DNA from: Ardenticatenales bacterium
Lineage (GTDB): Bacteria; Chloroflexota; Anaerolineae; Promineifilales; Promineifilaceae
Direction of reading: 5' to 3'
Length of the DNA: 64,000 nt
Assembly: GCA_020634575.1 (NCBI GenBank)
Contig: JACKBM010000005.1
Coordinates: forward strand, 110,346 to 174,345
Below the pieces are notes generated by a model. The model was not told where the DNA came from. It saw only the letters and a program-made list of their open reading frames with translations, and did not search any database. The translations under genes were made by a program, and so were the position numbers. Below are positions 8,065 to 16,668 of this stretch, in pieces (the first letter of the stretch is position 1; each line of letters opens with the position of its first letter).

Positions 8065-9714
8065 ATGTCGACCCAATTTTCTGATCTGGGTCTGGTCCCT
8101 GAGCTGGTCCAGACTGTCTCCGAGCTCGGTTATAGCGAGCCAACCCCTATTCAATGTGAAATGATCCCCGTCATGCTGACCGGCCGGGATGTCATCGGCC
8201 AGGCGCAGACAGGCACGGGCAAAACAGCCGCCTTCTCCTTACCCATCATCCAGCGAATTGAAGCGGATCTGGGTACGGTGCAGGCCCTGGTGGTCGCGCC
8301 GACACGGGAGTTGGCTTTGCAGGTTGCCGAAGCAATGACCGGTTACGGAGCGCACATCAACTTGCGCGTTCTGCCCATCTACGGCGGCCAGCCGTACGGC
8401 CCCCAACGCCGGGCGTTGCGCCGTGGCGTGGATGTCGTTGTGGGCACGCCGGGGCGGCTCATCGATCTCATTGAGAGCCAGGCGCTGGATCTGGCCGGCG
8501 TCAACACGGTTGTACTGGACGAGGCGGACGAAATGCTGAGCATGGGCTTCATCGAAGATGTCGAGAAGATCCTGCAAGCGACGCCCGCTGAGCGGCAGAC
8601 GGCCCTTTTTTCTGCTACCATGCCGGGCCCAATTCAGGAGCTGGCCGAGCGCTACCTCCAGGACCCGCATAAGGTAACCGTCGCCCGGCAGCAGTTGACC
8701 GTAGCGGCCATTGAGCAGCGCTATTACCTGGTAAATGAAGAAGATCGGTTGGCGGCGCTGACACGACTGTTTGAAGTCGAGGAGATCAGCCGGGCCATCA
8801 TTTTTGCTCGCACGCGGATCGGCACGGGCGAACTGGCCAATGAGCTAACCGTGCGCGGCTTCCCGGCCGAAGCGCTCAATGGTGACCTGAGCCAGGATGC
8901 CCGTGAGCGTGTCCTGGACCGTTTCCGCAATGATCAGCTTACCGTGCTGGTGGCTACCGATGTGGCCGCGCGTGGTCTGGACATCGACGATGTCTCTCAC
9001 GTCATCAATTATGAGTTGCCCAATGACCCTGAAGTGTATGTGCATCGGATTGGCCGGACCGGCCGGGCCGGCAAGAGCGGTATCGCCATCTCGCTGCTGA
9101 CCTTGCGGGAGATGCGCCGCTTGCGTCTGATTGAGCGGATCATGAAGCAGAAATTGACCGAGGCGGACATTCCCAGCGAAAAAGAGATCAAGCAGCATCG
9201 CAATGCGGAGCTGGAGCGCCAGCTGCTGGTCTGGTTGCGCCGGGATCGCTGCCAGCGGGAGAAGGAAATGGTGACGGCACTGGTCGAGGACGGGCATGAT
9301 CTGCTGTCTGTCGCTGCTGTCGCCCTGAAGCTGGCCCGGGCCGAGGAAAAGCAGCGGCCGATTGCGCCGGTGAACGAGCTGCGCCGCGCTGAGCCGCGGG
9401 AACGGCAGCGCCGTGAACGGCGGGGTCCGCGCGAAAATGGTTCAGGCGGGCGCAGTTATCGTGAACCGGGCCAGTTGGAAACGGGTATGGTGCGGCTGGC
9501 ATTGAGCCAGGGCAAGGCTGATGGGCTGCGGGCTGGCGATGTGGTCGGCACCGTGGCGGCCACATCTGGCATCCCGGGCGCCAGCATCGGCCGGATCACG
9601 ATTGGCGAGCGGCGGACGTTATTGGACGTACCGGCCGGTCTCGTTGAGCAGGTCCTCTCGCCCAAGAACAATTACCGTATTCGCCGCCAGCAAGTGACCC
9701 TGGAACGGGCCTGA
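8065..9714 (+). CDS. DEAD-box ATP-dependent RNA helicase with DbpA-type RNA-binding domain
   Basis: This 549-residue helicase has the complete set of DEAD-box motifs in order: Q motif PTPIQCEMIP, motif I AQTGTGKT, PTRELA, TPGRL, DEADEM, SATMP, a C-terminal RecA domain with ARG and HRIGRTGRAG. After a charged, Arg-rich linker (about residues 430-470) the last 75 residues form a DbpA/CsdA-like RNA-binding domain (GMVRLALSQGKADGLRAGDVVG). The family acts in rRNA maturation and mRNA unwinding, often at low temperature. The start ATG is preceded by AAGGA about ten bases upstream; an in-frame extension to 7879 lacks conserved sequence. Confidence 0.95.
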   Translation: MSTQFSDLGLVPELVQTVSELGYSEPTPIQCEMIPVMLTGRDVIGQAQTGTGKTAAFSLPIIQRIEADLGTVQALVVAPTRELALQVAEAMTGYGAHINLRVLPIYGGQPYGPQRRALRRGVDVVVGTPGRLIDLIESQALDLAGVNTVVLDEADEMLSMGFIEDVEKILQATPAERQTALFSATMPGPIQELAERYLQDPHKVTVARQQLTVAAIEQRYYLVNEEDRLAALTRLFEVEEISRAIIFARTRIGTGELANELTVRGFPAEALNGDLSQDARERVLDRFRNDQLTVLVATDVAARGLDIDDVSHVINYELPNDPEVYVHRIGRTGRAGKSGIAISLLTLREMRRLRLIERIMKQKLTEADIPSEKEIKQHRNAELERQLLVWLRRDRCQREKEMVTALVEDGHDLLSVAAVALKLARAEEKQRPIAPVNELRRAEPRERQRRERRGPRENGSGGRSYREPGQLETGMVRLALSQGKADGLRAGDVVGTVAATSGIPGASIGRITIGERRTLLDVPAGLVEQVLSPKNNYRIRRQQVTLERA

Positions 9715-9744
9715 TCCCTGGCGCTCACTAGAAACTGGTCGTCA

Positions 9745-9782
9745 ACCAGCTACCGGTGTTCAACTTTAAGCCGGTAGCTGGT
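9745..9782. other. 12-bp perfect hairpin between convergent genes
   Basis: ACCAGCTACCGG at 9745-9756 pairs exactly with CCGGTAGCTGGT at 9771-9782. It lies between the helicase gene and the lipoprotein gene on the other strand and includes the last ten codons of the latter. No T-run follows on either strand, so it could be a Rho-assisted 3' end or mRNA stabiliser. Confidence 0.5.
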
Positions 9783-11858
9783 GGCGCGCCCCTGGAACTC
9801 CCTGACGAGGATAATCCAGTTGCCACCGGCCGGTACCGTAAACTCAAGCAGCAACTCCTCACCTCCGCTCCCGGTATTGTCCAGAGTAAATTGCAGATAA
9901 CCGTCCGGCCCGCGCAAAACCAGTACCAGGTCGCTTGACGCTGTCAACGGTGTGGCCTTGACCGAGATGATCTCATCCTCCAGCACGCTGAAGCGCCACA
10001 GCATGGTTTGGCCGGCCGGCAGCGTCGCGTTGACCGCCTGGTTGTAGGGCAGAAAGCCGGCATCTTCCAGCAGCAGGTTCTGGTTAACGGTATAGCTGAT
10101 CTGATAGGAACCTGGCTCGCCAAAGAAATCCTGGACCAGGATGATGTATTGACCATCCGCCGCCAGGGTAATATCCAACCGTTCGCTCTCGCCCGCCAGG
10201 GTGGCATCAACTGTGGCCAGCCGTTCCAGTTCAGGCGAGAGTAGCCAGATCATCAGATCCACATTGTTATTGATGGGCGAGAGGATGATGCTGATCTCGT
10301 CACCGGCAAAACCGAAGAAAAACCAGGCCTGGATTTCGTTTTCCTGCAAAACTTCCTGCTTGAAGTCACCAGAGCGGAGGTCACCGGCGTCGTAGAAATT
10401 CTCGACCTCGTCCCCCCCTTCATCTAATGAAAGTGTGTAGTCGCCGTTGCGGGCGCTGAAATCCTTGACCTCGATGGTGTAGGCGGCGCTGACATCCAGA
10501 ACATAGCCGGCGATTACCTCCGGATCGCCGCTGAAGCCTTCATCCAGCTCAATCAGTTTCTCCCCATCCGGTCCGTAAAGCCGGAGGACAATGTCCATCT
10601 GCTCGTTCAGCGGGGTGGCGATGATGCTGATCGTCTGCCCGGCTGTGCCTTCGAACACCCAGGCATGTTGCTCATTGGCCAGCAGCCGGCTGGTGACCTC
10701 CTGGCCAAAGGCGATTTCACCGCCGGTGTATTGCGGTGTGTCACTGATCAGGAGCGTTAGCGTGTAATCCCCGCCCTGGCCGAAGAAGTCGGTGATTTCC
10801 AGGAAATAGGTGCCGTTACGCGGCATGACAGCGTCGACAATCAGCTCCGGATCGTAAGCATAGCCGTTATCCCCGGAGGCCACGGTGCGCCCATTGGGGT
10901 CGATGAGCGCAATTTCCAGATCCAGGCTGGTGACCGGTTCCGCCACGACAGTGACATATTGGCCGCCATTGGCCATAAACGAGAAGTAATGGGTTTCCTG
11001 GTTTGCCAGAGTGCCCGCATAGACCTGGCCATGGCTCAATTGGGCCTCGACCTGGGCGGGCAGGACAATTGCCTCGTTGACGGCCGGGATGCCGGCAAGT
11101 TGCACGGTTGTCAGGAGCTCCTCAAAAAGCGGTGTTGCTGCGGCGAACTCATCCGGGCGGGTGCCCAGGGCCAGCAGCACCGCGTAGGCATCATCCGGCG
11201 CATTCAGCAGGACCAGACGCAACGCCATTTGGCTCGCGTCCCGGCTGATGAGTTGTAACGGGTCGCCAGTCACATCGGTATAGGCCAGGGCGTAGCCGTT
11301 GATCGCCGCGCTGATGATGGGATTGGGCGGCGGGGCGACGACGGCAAGCATCTCCAGCAGCGTTGTTTCGGGCCGTTGCCCGGGTGTTGCGGGCAGGGTG
11401 AAGGCCAGGGCGAAGCGGCCGCTGTTGAAGTTGTCGTTGATGAGCTGGGTGCCGGTGGTTTTGCTGTCGGCGACAATGAGCTGCAGGGCGCCAAAGCGGC
11501 TGCCGGCATCCACGCCATCGAGCAGACCGGTGAAATCCACCCAATCTTCAGGCATGGCCAGCTGGATACCCGTTTGCCGGTTGCCGGCAAATTTCCAACC
11601 GGCCGGTGCCGGAATAGGCGGCAATTGCAGCGCCGCTACCGTAGCCGCCATCGTGGCGGTGGGCACTGGTTGTAGCGCGGCCGGGGTAGGCACCAGCGTG
11701 GCTGTCGGGAGTGAGCGGGCCGGTTCGGTGGGATCCGGCTGGCTCATGCGTGTCATGGTAACTGTTGGGGTAGGCTCAATCTGGTTGGACTGGCAAGCCA
11801 GCAACCCAAAAAGCAGCAACACCCAGGTCAAATAAACCCTGAACCGCCATCTATACAT
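9750..11858 (-). CDS. Lipoprotein with four PPC-type beta domains
   Basis: This 702-residue secreted protein begins with a signal ending in GLLAC, then a Thr/Pro/Val linker. Residues about 85-250 form a domain resembling PsbP-like or membrane-anchored sensor modules (WVDFTGLLDG, FNSGRFALAFTLPATPG). The remainder is four successive domains of about 110 residues of the bacterial pre-peptidase C-terminal type. They are recognisable by YFSFMANGGQYVTVVA, WVFEGTAGQTISIIA, WFFFGFAGDEISIIL and WRFSVLEDEIISVKA. No peptidase domain is attached. The start at 11858 has AAAGGAC just upstream. PPC domains usually assist secretion or bind surfaces; function here is unknown. Confidence 0.8.
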   Translation of the reverse strand: MYRWRFRVYLTWVLLLFGLLACQSNQIEPTPTVTMTRMSQPDPTEPARSLPTATLVPTPAALQPVPTATMAATVAALQLPPIPAPAGWKFAGNRQTGIQLAMPEDWVDFTGLLDGVDAGSRFGALQLIVADSKTTGTQLINDNFNSGRFALAFTLPATPGQRPETTLLEMLAVVAPPPNPIISAAINGYALAYTDVTGDPLQLISRDASQMALRLVLLNAPDDAYAVLLALGTRPDEFAAATPLFEELLTTVQLAGIPAVNEAIVLPAQVEAQLSHGQVYAGTLANQETHYFSFMANGGQYVTVVAEPVTSLDLEIALIDPNGRTVASGDNGYAYDPELIVDAVMPRNGTYFLEITDFFGQGGDYTLTLLISDTPQYTGGEIAFGQEVTSRLLANEQHAWVFEGTAGQTISIIATPLNEQMDIVLRLYGPDGEKLIELDEGFSGDPEVIAGYVLDVSAAYTIEVKDFSARNGDYTLSLDEGGDEVENFYDAGDLRSGDFKQEVLQENEIQAWFFFGFAGDEISIILSPINNNVDLMIWLLSPELERLATVDATLAGESERLDITLAADGQYIILVQDFFGEPGSYQISYTVNQNLLLEDAGFLPYNQAVNATLPAGQTMLWRFSVLEDEIISVKATPLTASSDLVLVLRGPDGYLQFTLDNTGSGGEELLLEFTVPAGGNWIILVREFQGRATSYRLKVEHR

Positions 11859-11961
11859 GTCCTTTGTCTCCCATTGGGCAAACGACATGCAAGGCAGACC
11901 AGCTTCCGGCGATCAACGGATCGCCCGAATGGCTGGCTGCCGGCAACAGGTGCTCCCGAAA

Positions 11962-11993
11962 TGTAGCATGGGAGCCAGCTCTGGCTCGCTACA
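11962..11993 (-). terminator. Possible terminator hairpin of the LCP gene
   Basis: TGTAGC/GCTACA and GAGCCAG/CTGGCTC form one long bulged stem just beyond the stop codon of the minus-strand LCP gene. Only a short TTTC follows, so termination strength is uncertain. Confidence 0.4.
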
Positions 11994-12014
11994 CTTCTCA
12001 ATTAACCGACGGTT

Positions 12015-13451
12015 TTACTCCGACGATTGGGGAACCTCCCATTCGTTGCCCAATATGATCAGCACGTCATAATCCCCTTCAGGATCCGTGCCGTTGCTGA
12101 TATTAAGCGGGGGTATGGACATTAATTGGGAGAGGTAAAGCGTGGTGTAGGGATGATCACCATAATCGATGATGCGCGTCGCCCGCACGGCGGACGACTC
12201 TGCATTGCCGATCCCTACGATGTTGAAATCCAAATCTGACAGATAGGTCTCCGTAGCGCCCGCCAGGCCAAAGGTCGGCGTGCCGTTATAGACAGCGATC
12301 CGAGCTCCCTCACTTAACATTAGCTCGGACAAGTTGTCTATAACCTGGTCTGGGATCGCGGGTGGCCGAAATAACTCGTTACGGAGCTCCCTGATGCTGT
12401 CGCGCAAAGGTACCAATACCTGTTGTCCCTCTGGCGTTGTTTCCAGATAGACATAGTTGTAGTCGACAACGGCCGTACGGATATTCTCAGCTGGAATATC
12501 CTGGGCCAGGAGCGCGAGTTGAATCGCCTCGTCCGGGGACATGTTTGTTCGCACATTTCTCTGGAACGATTGCCAAAGCTGCGGAGCCTGGGTGATAAGT
12601 TGGGGCAATTGCCCCGCATCCAGGATCCGATCACGAATGGCCAGGCCAACCTGTTGTTGCCGGTTGGCCCGGTCGACATCGCCGCCGGCCGTCGCTCTTG
12701 TGCGAGCATATTTTAAGGCAGTTTCGCCGTCCAGGACGTATGATCCCACTTCTATGGAAAACGGATCATAACCAAAACATCTGTCAGGGTATTTTGGATC
12801 GTCGATACTCTCCGTAACTTCAATCTCGATACCCCCGATGAGGTCGATGAATTCAGTGAAGGCGTCAAAGTTGATGGCGCCATAATATTGGATGTCGATA
12901 CCGAGGAATGCTTCCACGGTATCGATAGCCAGGGCGGGGCCGCCGCCCGGATATTCATTTACTTCGCCCAAATAATGGGCCTGATTGATGCGGTCGACAT
13001 GGAAACCGGGGATGTCTACCCAAAGATCACGCGGCAGCGAAAGAGCGGCGGCGGTCTGGCCCACCGGGTCGATCGTGACCACGATCATGCTGTCTGTCCG
13101 CGTGGGCCCTTCAATGTCACAGCGTTCGTCAATCCCCAGCAGCAGGATATTGACCCGCTCGGTTCCTTCCCACGGTTGCAGACCTTTGCCAGTAAAGAGG
13201 GGGGCGCTTGGTTGTGCGGTTGCGATAACGGGTGGGGCCGCTGGATCATCAGTGGTGATGAGCTGTGTTTGTTCGGCGGTGACGTTGAAGGAGGGTTCGG
13301 TGACTTCCCACTGGGCAGCCAGACTGGATACGGTCTGATAGAGCCACCGGCCGGACCAGGCCAAAAAGGCGAGCGTTAGGCCAAAGGCCAACAGCTTTAC
13401 AGCCGTACGTACCCAGGCGGGCTGAGCAAATGATTCTGTGTGGCTCGTCAT
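12015..13451 (-). CDS. LytR-CpsA-Psr (LCP) family protein with LytR C-terminal domain
   Basis: The 478-residue protein has one N-terminal membrane anchor (about residues 15-37) and an extracytoplasmic LCP catalytic domain (about 95-300). Its family motifs are NILLLGIDER, TRTDSMIVVTIDP, ALSLPRDLWVDIPG and KYARTRATAGGDVDRANRQQQV; the arginines in the last motif bind the polyprenyl pyrophosphate head group. A LytR_C-type domain (about 380-470; ARIAVYNGT, YLSDLDFNIVGIG) follows. LCP enzymes transfer glycopolymers from lipid carriers to the cell wall or proteins. The gene is monocistronic by spacing, with a hairpin after it. Confidence 0.9.
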   Translation of the reverse strand: MTSHTESFAQPAWVRTAVKLLAFGLTLAFLAWSGRWLYQTVSSLAAQWEVTEPSFNVTAEQTQLITTDDPAAPPVIATAQPSAPLFTGKGLQPWEGTERVNILLLGIDERCDIEGPTRTDSMIVVTIDPVGQTAAALSLPRDLWVDIPGFHVDRINQAHYLGEVNEYPGGGPALAIDTVEAFLGIDIQYYGAINFDAFTEFIDLIGGIEIEVTESIDDPKYPDRCFGYDPFSIEVGSYVLDGETALKYARTRATAGGDVDRANRQQQVGLAIRDRILDAGQLPQLITQAPQLWQSFQRNVRTNMSPDEAIQLALLAQDIPAENIRTAVVDYNYVYLETTPEGQQVLVPLRDSIRELRNELFRPPAIPDQVIDNLSELMLSEGARIAVYNGTPTFGLAGATETYLSDLDFNIVGIGNAESSAVRATRIIDYGDHPYTTLYLSQLMSIPPLNISNGTDPEGDYDVLIILGNEWEVPQSSE

Positions 13452-13581
13452 AAATGATCTGGGTCTGCCGGTTAGCTCTAACGCGCATTGTCGCTAACCT
13501 GAGCAGCGCTCACAAAACGGTGAACCAGGGCATTATAACATGCAGGGGAGGGTGGGCAAGGTGACCAGCCTTAAAATCCTG

Positions 13582-14700
13582 CTACCAGTAATCAAAAAAA
13601 GCGATCATACGCGCCATAAAAAGGGCGTCGCCATCGCCGCGAAAAGTATGCGGCTGTAGATTGTAGAAGAAGCATTCGACGGGGTGCCCCAGGTTCTGTA
13701 GCTGGTTGCAGGTTTGCTCAGACCAGCGTGGCGGAACCACCGTATCCTCGTAGCTATGGTGGATGCTGACCGCCGCCTGGATGCGATCCAGATGATCGGC
13801 CGGGGAGATCGCCGCCAGCATTTCCGGGCTGGCCAGCAGTTCAAAATCGCCAAGAGCGCCGTCCGTCCATTGCTGGATTTGCTCATAATTCTGCTGCTCA
13901 TCCCCGCTCATCGAGCCATAAAGGACCGCAGCTCGAAAGGGTTCGGGCCAAACGGTGATCGCGCGCAGGGCAGCCCCGCCCCCCAGGCTATGACCCATGA
14001 TGTGGATCTGGTTTGCGTCCGCCCGGCGCAGGCTGCTTGTCGAGATCTGGCTCTGTTCCAGGATGATGGCCGTCAGGTTGAGAATGTCATTCGCATAGCC
14101 GACACGGAAGGTGATGTCGCCCTCATCCGAGGGGGGGAAGTTGCGCAGGTTCGGGTGGATGACCAGGTAGCCCGCTTCCACTAGCGCATCCGTATAACGC
14201 GTGGTATACGCTTCGACTTTGTAATCGGATGGCGTGATATAGCCGTGGACAACAATCGCGACCGGGAATTTGTAGCCTTCATTGGGCACGCTCAGGAAGC
14301 CATAAATTTGCAGGCCGTCGCTGGGGTAGCGGATGAGATACCGTTTCCACGTTTCCGTCTCATGCAACAGATCAACGACTTCCAGTTCGCCGCCGCCGTA
14401 CTGCCGCGCGGCCAGGGCGTCGATGGTGTAATCCAGATAGGGATTGGGCGTGGCGCTGGGCGTCAACGTTGCCGTCGGGCTGGCTGTTGCGGTCGCGGTT
14501 TGCGTGCTTGTCAGGGTGGGCGTGGGCGAGGCGGTGGCCGAGGCCGTAGCTGTTGCCGTCTGGCCCGGGGTGGTGGTTGCGGTGACCGTGGGTAGCTGCG
14601 CCAGGGGAGCGACCGTAGGGATAGGGCTGGGCGGCGGCTGGTTCGCGCAGGCGACGGCCAGGCTCAGCAGGCAAAGCAGCGTCAGCAGGCGGAAACGCAT
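13582..14700 (-). CDS. Secreted alpha/beta hydrolase lipoprotein
   Basis: This 372-residue lipoprotein has the lipobox LAVAC near residue 18 and a long Thr/Ala/Pro spacer to about residue 85. The following alpha/beta hydrolase domain resembles dienelactone hydrolase or prolyl oligopeptidase-type esterases. The nucleophile elbow is GHSLGGG, the acid is likely in SYEDTVVPP and the histidine in QPHTF. The substrate is unknown. It starts six bases after the stop of the upstream beta-helix protein gene and has no strong ribosome site, suggesting translational coupling. Confidence 0.8.
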   Translation of the reverse strand: MRFRLLTLLCLLSLAVACANQPPPSPIPTVAPLAQLPTVTATTTPGQTATATASATASPTPTLTSTQTATATASPTATLTPSATPNPYLDYTIDALAARQYGGGELEVVDLLHETETWKRYLIRYPSDGLQIYGFLSVPNEGYKFPVAIVVHGYITPSDYKVEAYTTRYTDALVEAGYLVIHPNLRNFPPSDEGDITFRVGYANDILNLTAIILEQSQISTSSLRRADANQIHIMGHSLGGGAALRAITVWPEPFRAAVLYGSMSGDEQQNYEQIQQWTDGALGDFELLASPEMLAAISPADHLDRIQAAVSIHHSYEDTVVPPRWSEQTCNQLQNLGHPVECFFYNLQPHTFRGDGDALFMARMIAFFDYW

Positions 14701-14706
14701 AGGCTT

Positions 14707-15417
14707 TTATTGGCGCGGGGCAGTGCGGGTGGTCTGGCGCAGCTTCAGGACGCTGTCCGGTGGGTAATAGCCCTTGCGCACGCTGAGGTTGGCATACACC
14801 ATGCTGCGCGGACCGATGATCGTGCCCGGATTAAGGACGGAGTTACAGCCCGTCTGGGCGCCATCCCCCAGGATCGCGCCCATCTTGGCGACGCCCATGT
14901 CGTATTCCTGTTCCTGGATGTGCAGTTTGATGGTGGGGCGCTTGCCGCTGCTGTCCGGCTGATTGGTCAGCGCCAGGTTGCTGAGTTTCGTGCCGGCGCC
15001 GAGGTTGGTGCGCTGGCCCAGGATGCTGTCGCCGACGTAGTTGAAATGAGGGGCGTGGGCGTTCGGCAGGAAGAGGCTGTTCTTGGCCTCGGTGGCGTGG
15101 CCGACGATGGCGCCCGGCATGAGGATGACGTTTTCGCGCACAAAGCCGCCATGCTTGACCGTCGCTCCACCCGCGATATAGGCGGGCCCCTGAATAAAGG
15201 CGCCTGGCTCGACAATGGCGCCGGGGCCGATATAGATCGGCCGGTCGCTCAAATACGCACCGGCCATTACCTCACCTTCAATCTGCTGCTTGCCGCCTGT
15301 CAGCTCCGCGACAAAATCCGCCAGCCGCGGCAACAGTTCCCAGACATAGTCCAGATCGGCAAAAAAGGCCGCCACGGCCGGGTCGCTTAAATCAAAAAAG
15401 TCAGCTGGTTTTAACAT
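14707..15417 (-). CDS. Left-handed beta-helix (hexapeptide) transferase-like protein
   Basis: The 236-residue protein has a helical N-terminus (about residues 1-45) and then hexapeptide repeats of the left-handed beta-helix type, such as YIGPGAIVEPGAFIQGPAYIAGGATV and VILMPGAIVGHATE. The layout resembles the acetyltransferase half of GlmU and related UDP-sugar enzymes, but no nucleotidyltransferase domain is present. It may acetylate a sugar nucleotide for envelope synthesis; this is inference. The gene is co-transcribed with the downstream hydrolase lipoprotein gene. Confidence 0.75.
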   Translation of the reverse strand: MLKPADFFDLSDPAVAAFFADLDYVWELLPRLADFVAELTGGKQQIEGEVMAGAYLSDRPIYIGPGAIVEPGAFIQGPAYIAGGATVKHGGFVRENVILMPGAIVGHATEAKNSLFLPNAHAPHFNYVGDSILGQRTNLGAGTKLSNLALTNQPDSSGKRPTIKLHIQEQEYDMGVAKMGAILGDGAQTGCNSVLNPGTIIGPRSMVYANLSVRKGYYPPDSVLKLRQTTRTAPRQ

Positions 15418-15460
15418 GTCTCATGGCCCCTGAATGATGCGTCTCCCATTGTAACATCGC

Positions 15461-15490
15461 GGTGAGGGGTCCACCACCCGACGGGTCCGC
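15461..15490. repeat. Short, one-sided copy of the CCCGACGGGT repeat
   Basis: GGTGAGGGGTCCACCACCCG followed by ACGGGTCC gives the left end and one core of the dispersed repeat family. The matching right end (ACCCCTCAC) is missing, so the copy looks truncated. It lies between the deacetylase-like gene and the beta-helix gene. Confidence 0.75.
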
Positions 15491-15501
15491 TGGGCAGGCG
15501 G

Positions 15502-16530
15502 CTATTGCTGTTGGTTGATGAGGTACCTGTCCGGAAAGGGCGCCGTCAGGACAGAAAGGGGCATAAAGACGTAGCCGGCGGCGTGCATTTCGCGGATGAA
15601 GCGGTCTACAGCTGCCGGCGTCTGCTCGTTGAAGGTATGGGAGATGAGGATGGCGCCGGGCTGAGCCCCTTCAAGAAAGTCTGAGCAGATTGAATTCTGG
15701 ACCTCTTCCGGTGTGCCTTCTACAAAATCGTTGGAACCGCCGGACCAGGTTACCGTCGACCAACCGGCGTCATAAGCAACCTGGATACTGGCCTCACTGC
15801 GGTTCCCGAAGGGGGGCCGAAACCAGGGCTGGGTGGACCGGCCGGTCATCTGCTGCAAAATCTCCTCGGCCTGCGTCAAATCCGCCAGGATGTCCTCAGC
15901 ACTCCATTCGCCCATGCGCTCATGCGCGTAGCTGTGATTGCCGATCTCATGCCCCGCTTCGGCAATGGCCGCCACCAGCTCCGGATTTTCCTCAGCCCAG
16001 CTTCCCAGAATGAAGAAGTTGGTGTAAATGCCGTGGCTGGCCAGGACGTCAAGGAGGTCAGTCACCGGCGCCGGATCTTGCTCCACGTCAAAGCCCAGGT
16101 GAATGTAACGGGAGGCCGTGGCCACCTGAAACAACTCCAGCGGCAGCGGCTCAGGCGCCGGCCAGGGGCCAGGTAAAACATAGTACGGCGGCTGGATATC
16201 GGCCAGCTCTTCCAGTGAGCTGCAAATTGGTCGCTCGATGATTTCTTCAGTTGGCGGCGCTTCAGTTGGCGCCTCGGTCGTGCTGTCGCCTGTTGCGGGG
16301 GTGGCCGTGTCTGTCTGCGGCTGGGTTGCCGTCGGCGCTGCGGCCCGGGTTGGTGCCGCCGTGGTGGCCGGCCGCGGTTCTGAAGCCAGGACCGTACCCG
16401 GTTGCTGGAACAAGGGGTGAATCGTGGCTGTTTCGATGGGGACAGTTGGGCCTGGATCGACGGTCTCCGTGGTGCAGGCTACCAGCAGGCAGGCGAACAG
16501 GATGAGGGAGGTGATGGTTCTGATGCTCAT
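15502..16530 (-). CDS. Polysaccharide deacetylase-like lipoprotein with altered metal site
   Basis: This 342-residue lipoprotein has a signal ending in LLVAC (Cys19), a Thr/Pro/Ala spacer to about residue 98 and a NodB-homology domain (about 140-335). The second motif HSYAH (199-203) and third motif RPPFG (238-242) are intact. In the first motif the usual TFDDG reads GFDVE, keeping the catalytic-base Asp148 but replacing the metal-ligand Asp with Val149. Activity is therefore doubtful or the metal site is rearranged. A GATAAT box lies only nine bases before the ATG, so the mRNA may be almost leaderless. Confidence 0.8.
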   Translation of the reverse strand: MSIRTITSLILFACLLVACTTETVDPGPTVPIETATIHPLFQQPGTVLASEPRPATTAAPTRAAAPTATQPQTDTATPATGDSTTEAPTEAPPTEEIIERPICSSLEELADIQPPYYVLPGPWPAPEPLPLELFQVATASRYIHLGFDVEQDPAPVTDLLDVLASHGIYTNFFILGSWAEENPELVAAIAEAGHEIGNHSYAHERMGEWSAEDILADLTQAEEILQQMTGRSTQPWFRPPFGNRSEASIQVAYDAGWSTVTWSGGSNDFVEGTPEEVQNSICSDFLEGAQPGAILISHTFNEQTPAAVDRFIREMHAAGYVFMPLSVLTAPFPDRYLINQQQ

Positions 16531-16668
16531 AGGTCACAAATTATCAGGCGGTGGGACTACAGGTCTGGCAAACCTGGTCACCAGCAACACGACACAAGAT
16601 TTTCACAATGGGTGAATGCCCAATCTTGCCTTACTCTAACAAATCTGCGCCCTATCGGACAGTAAATG

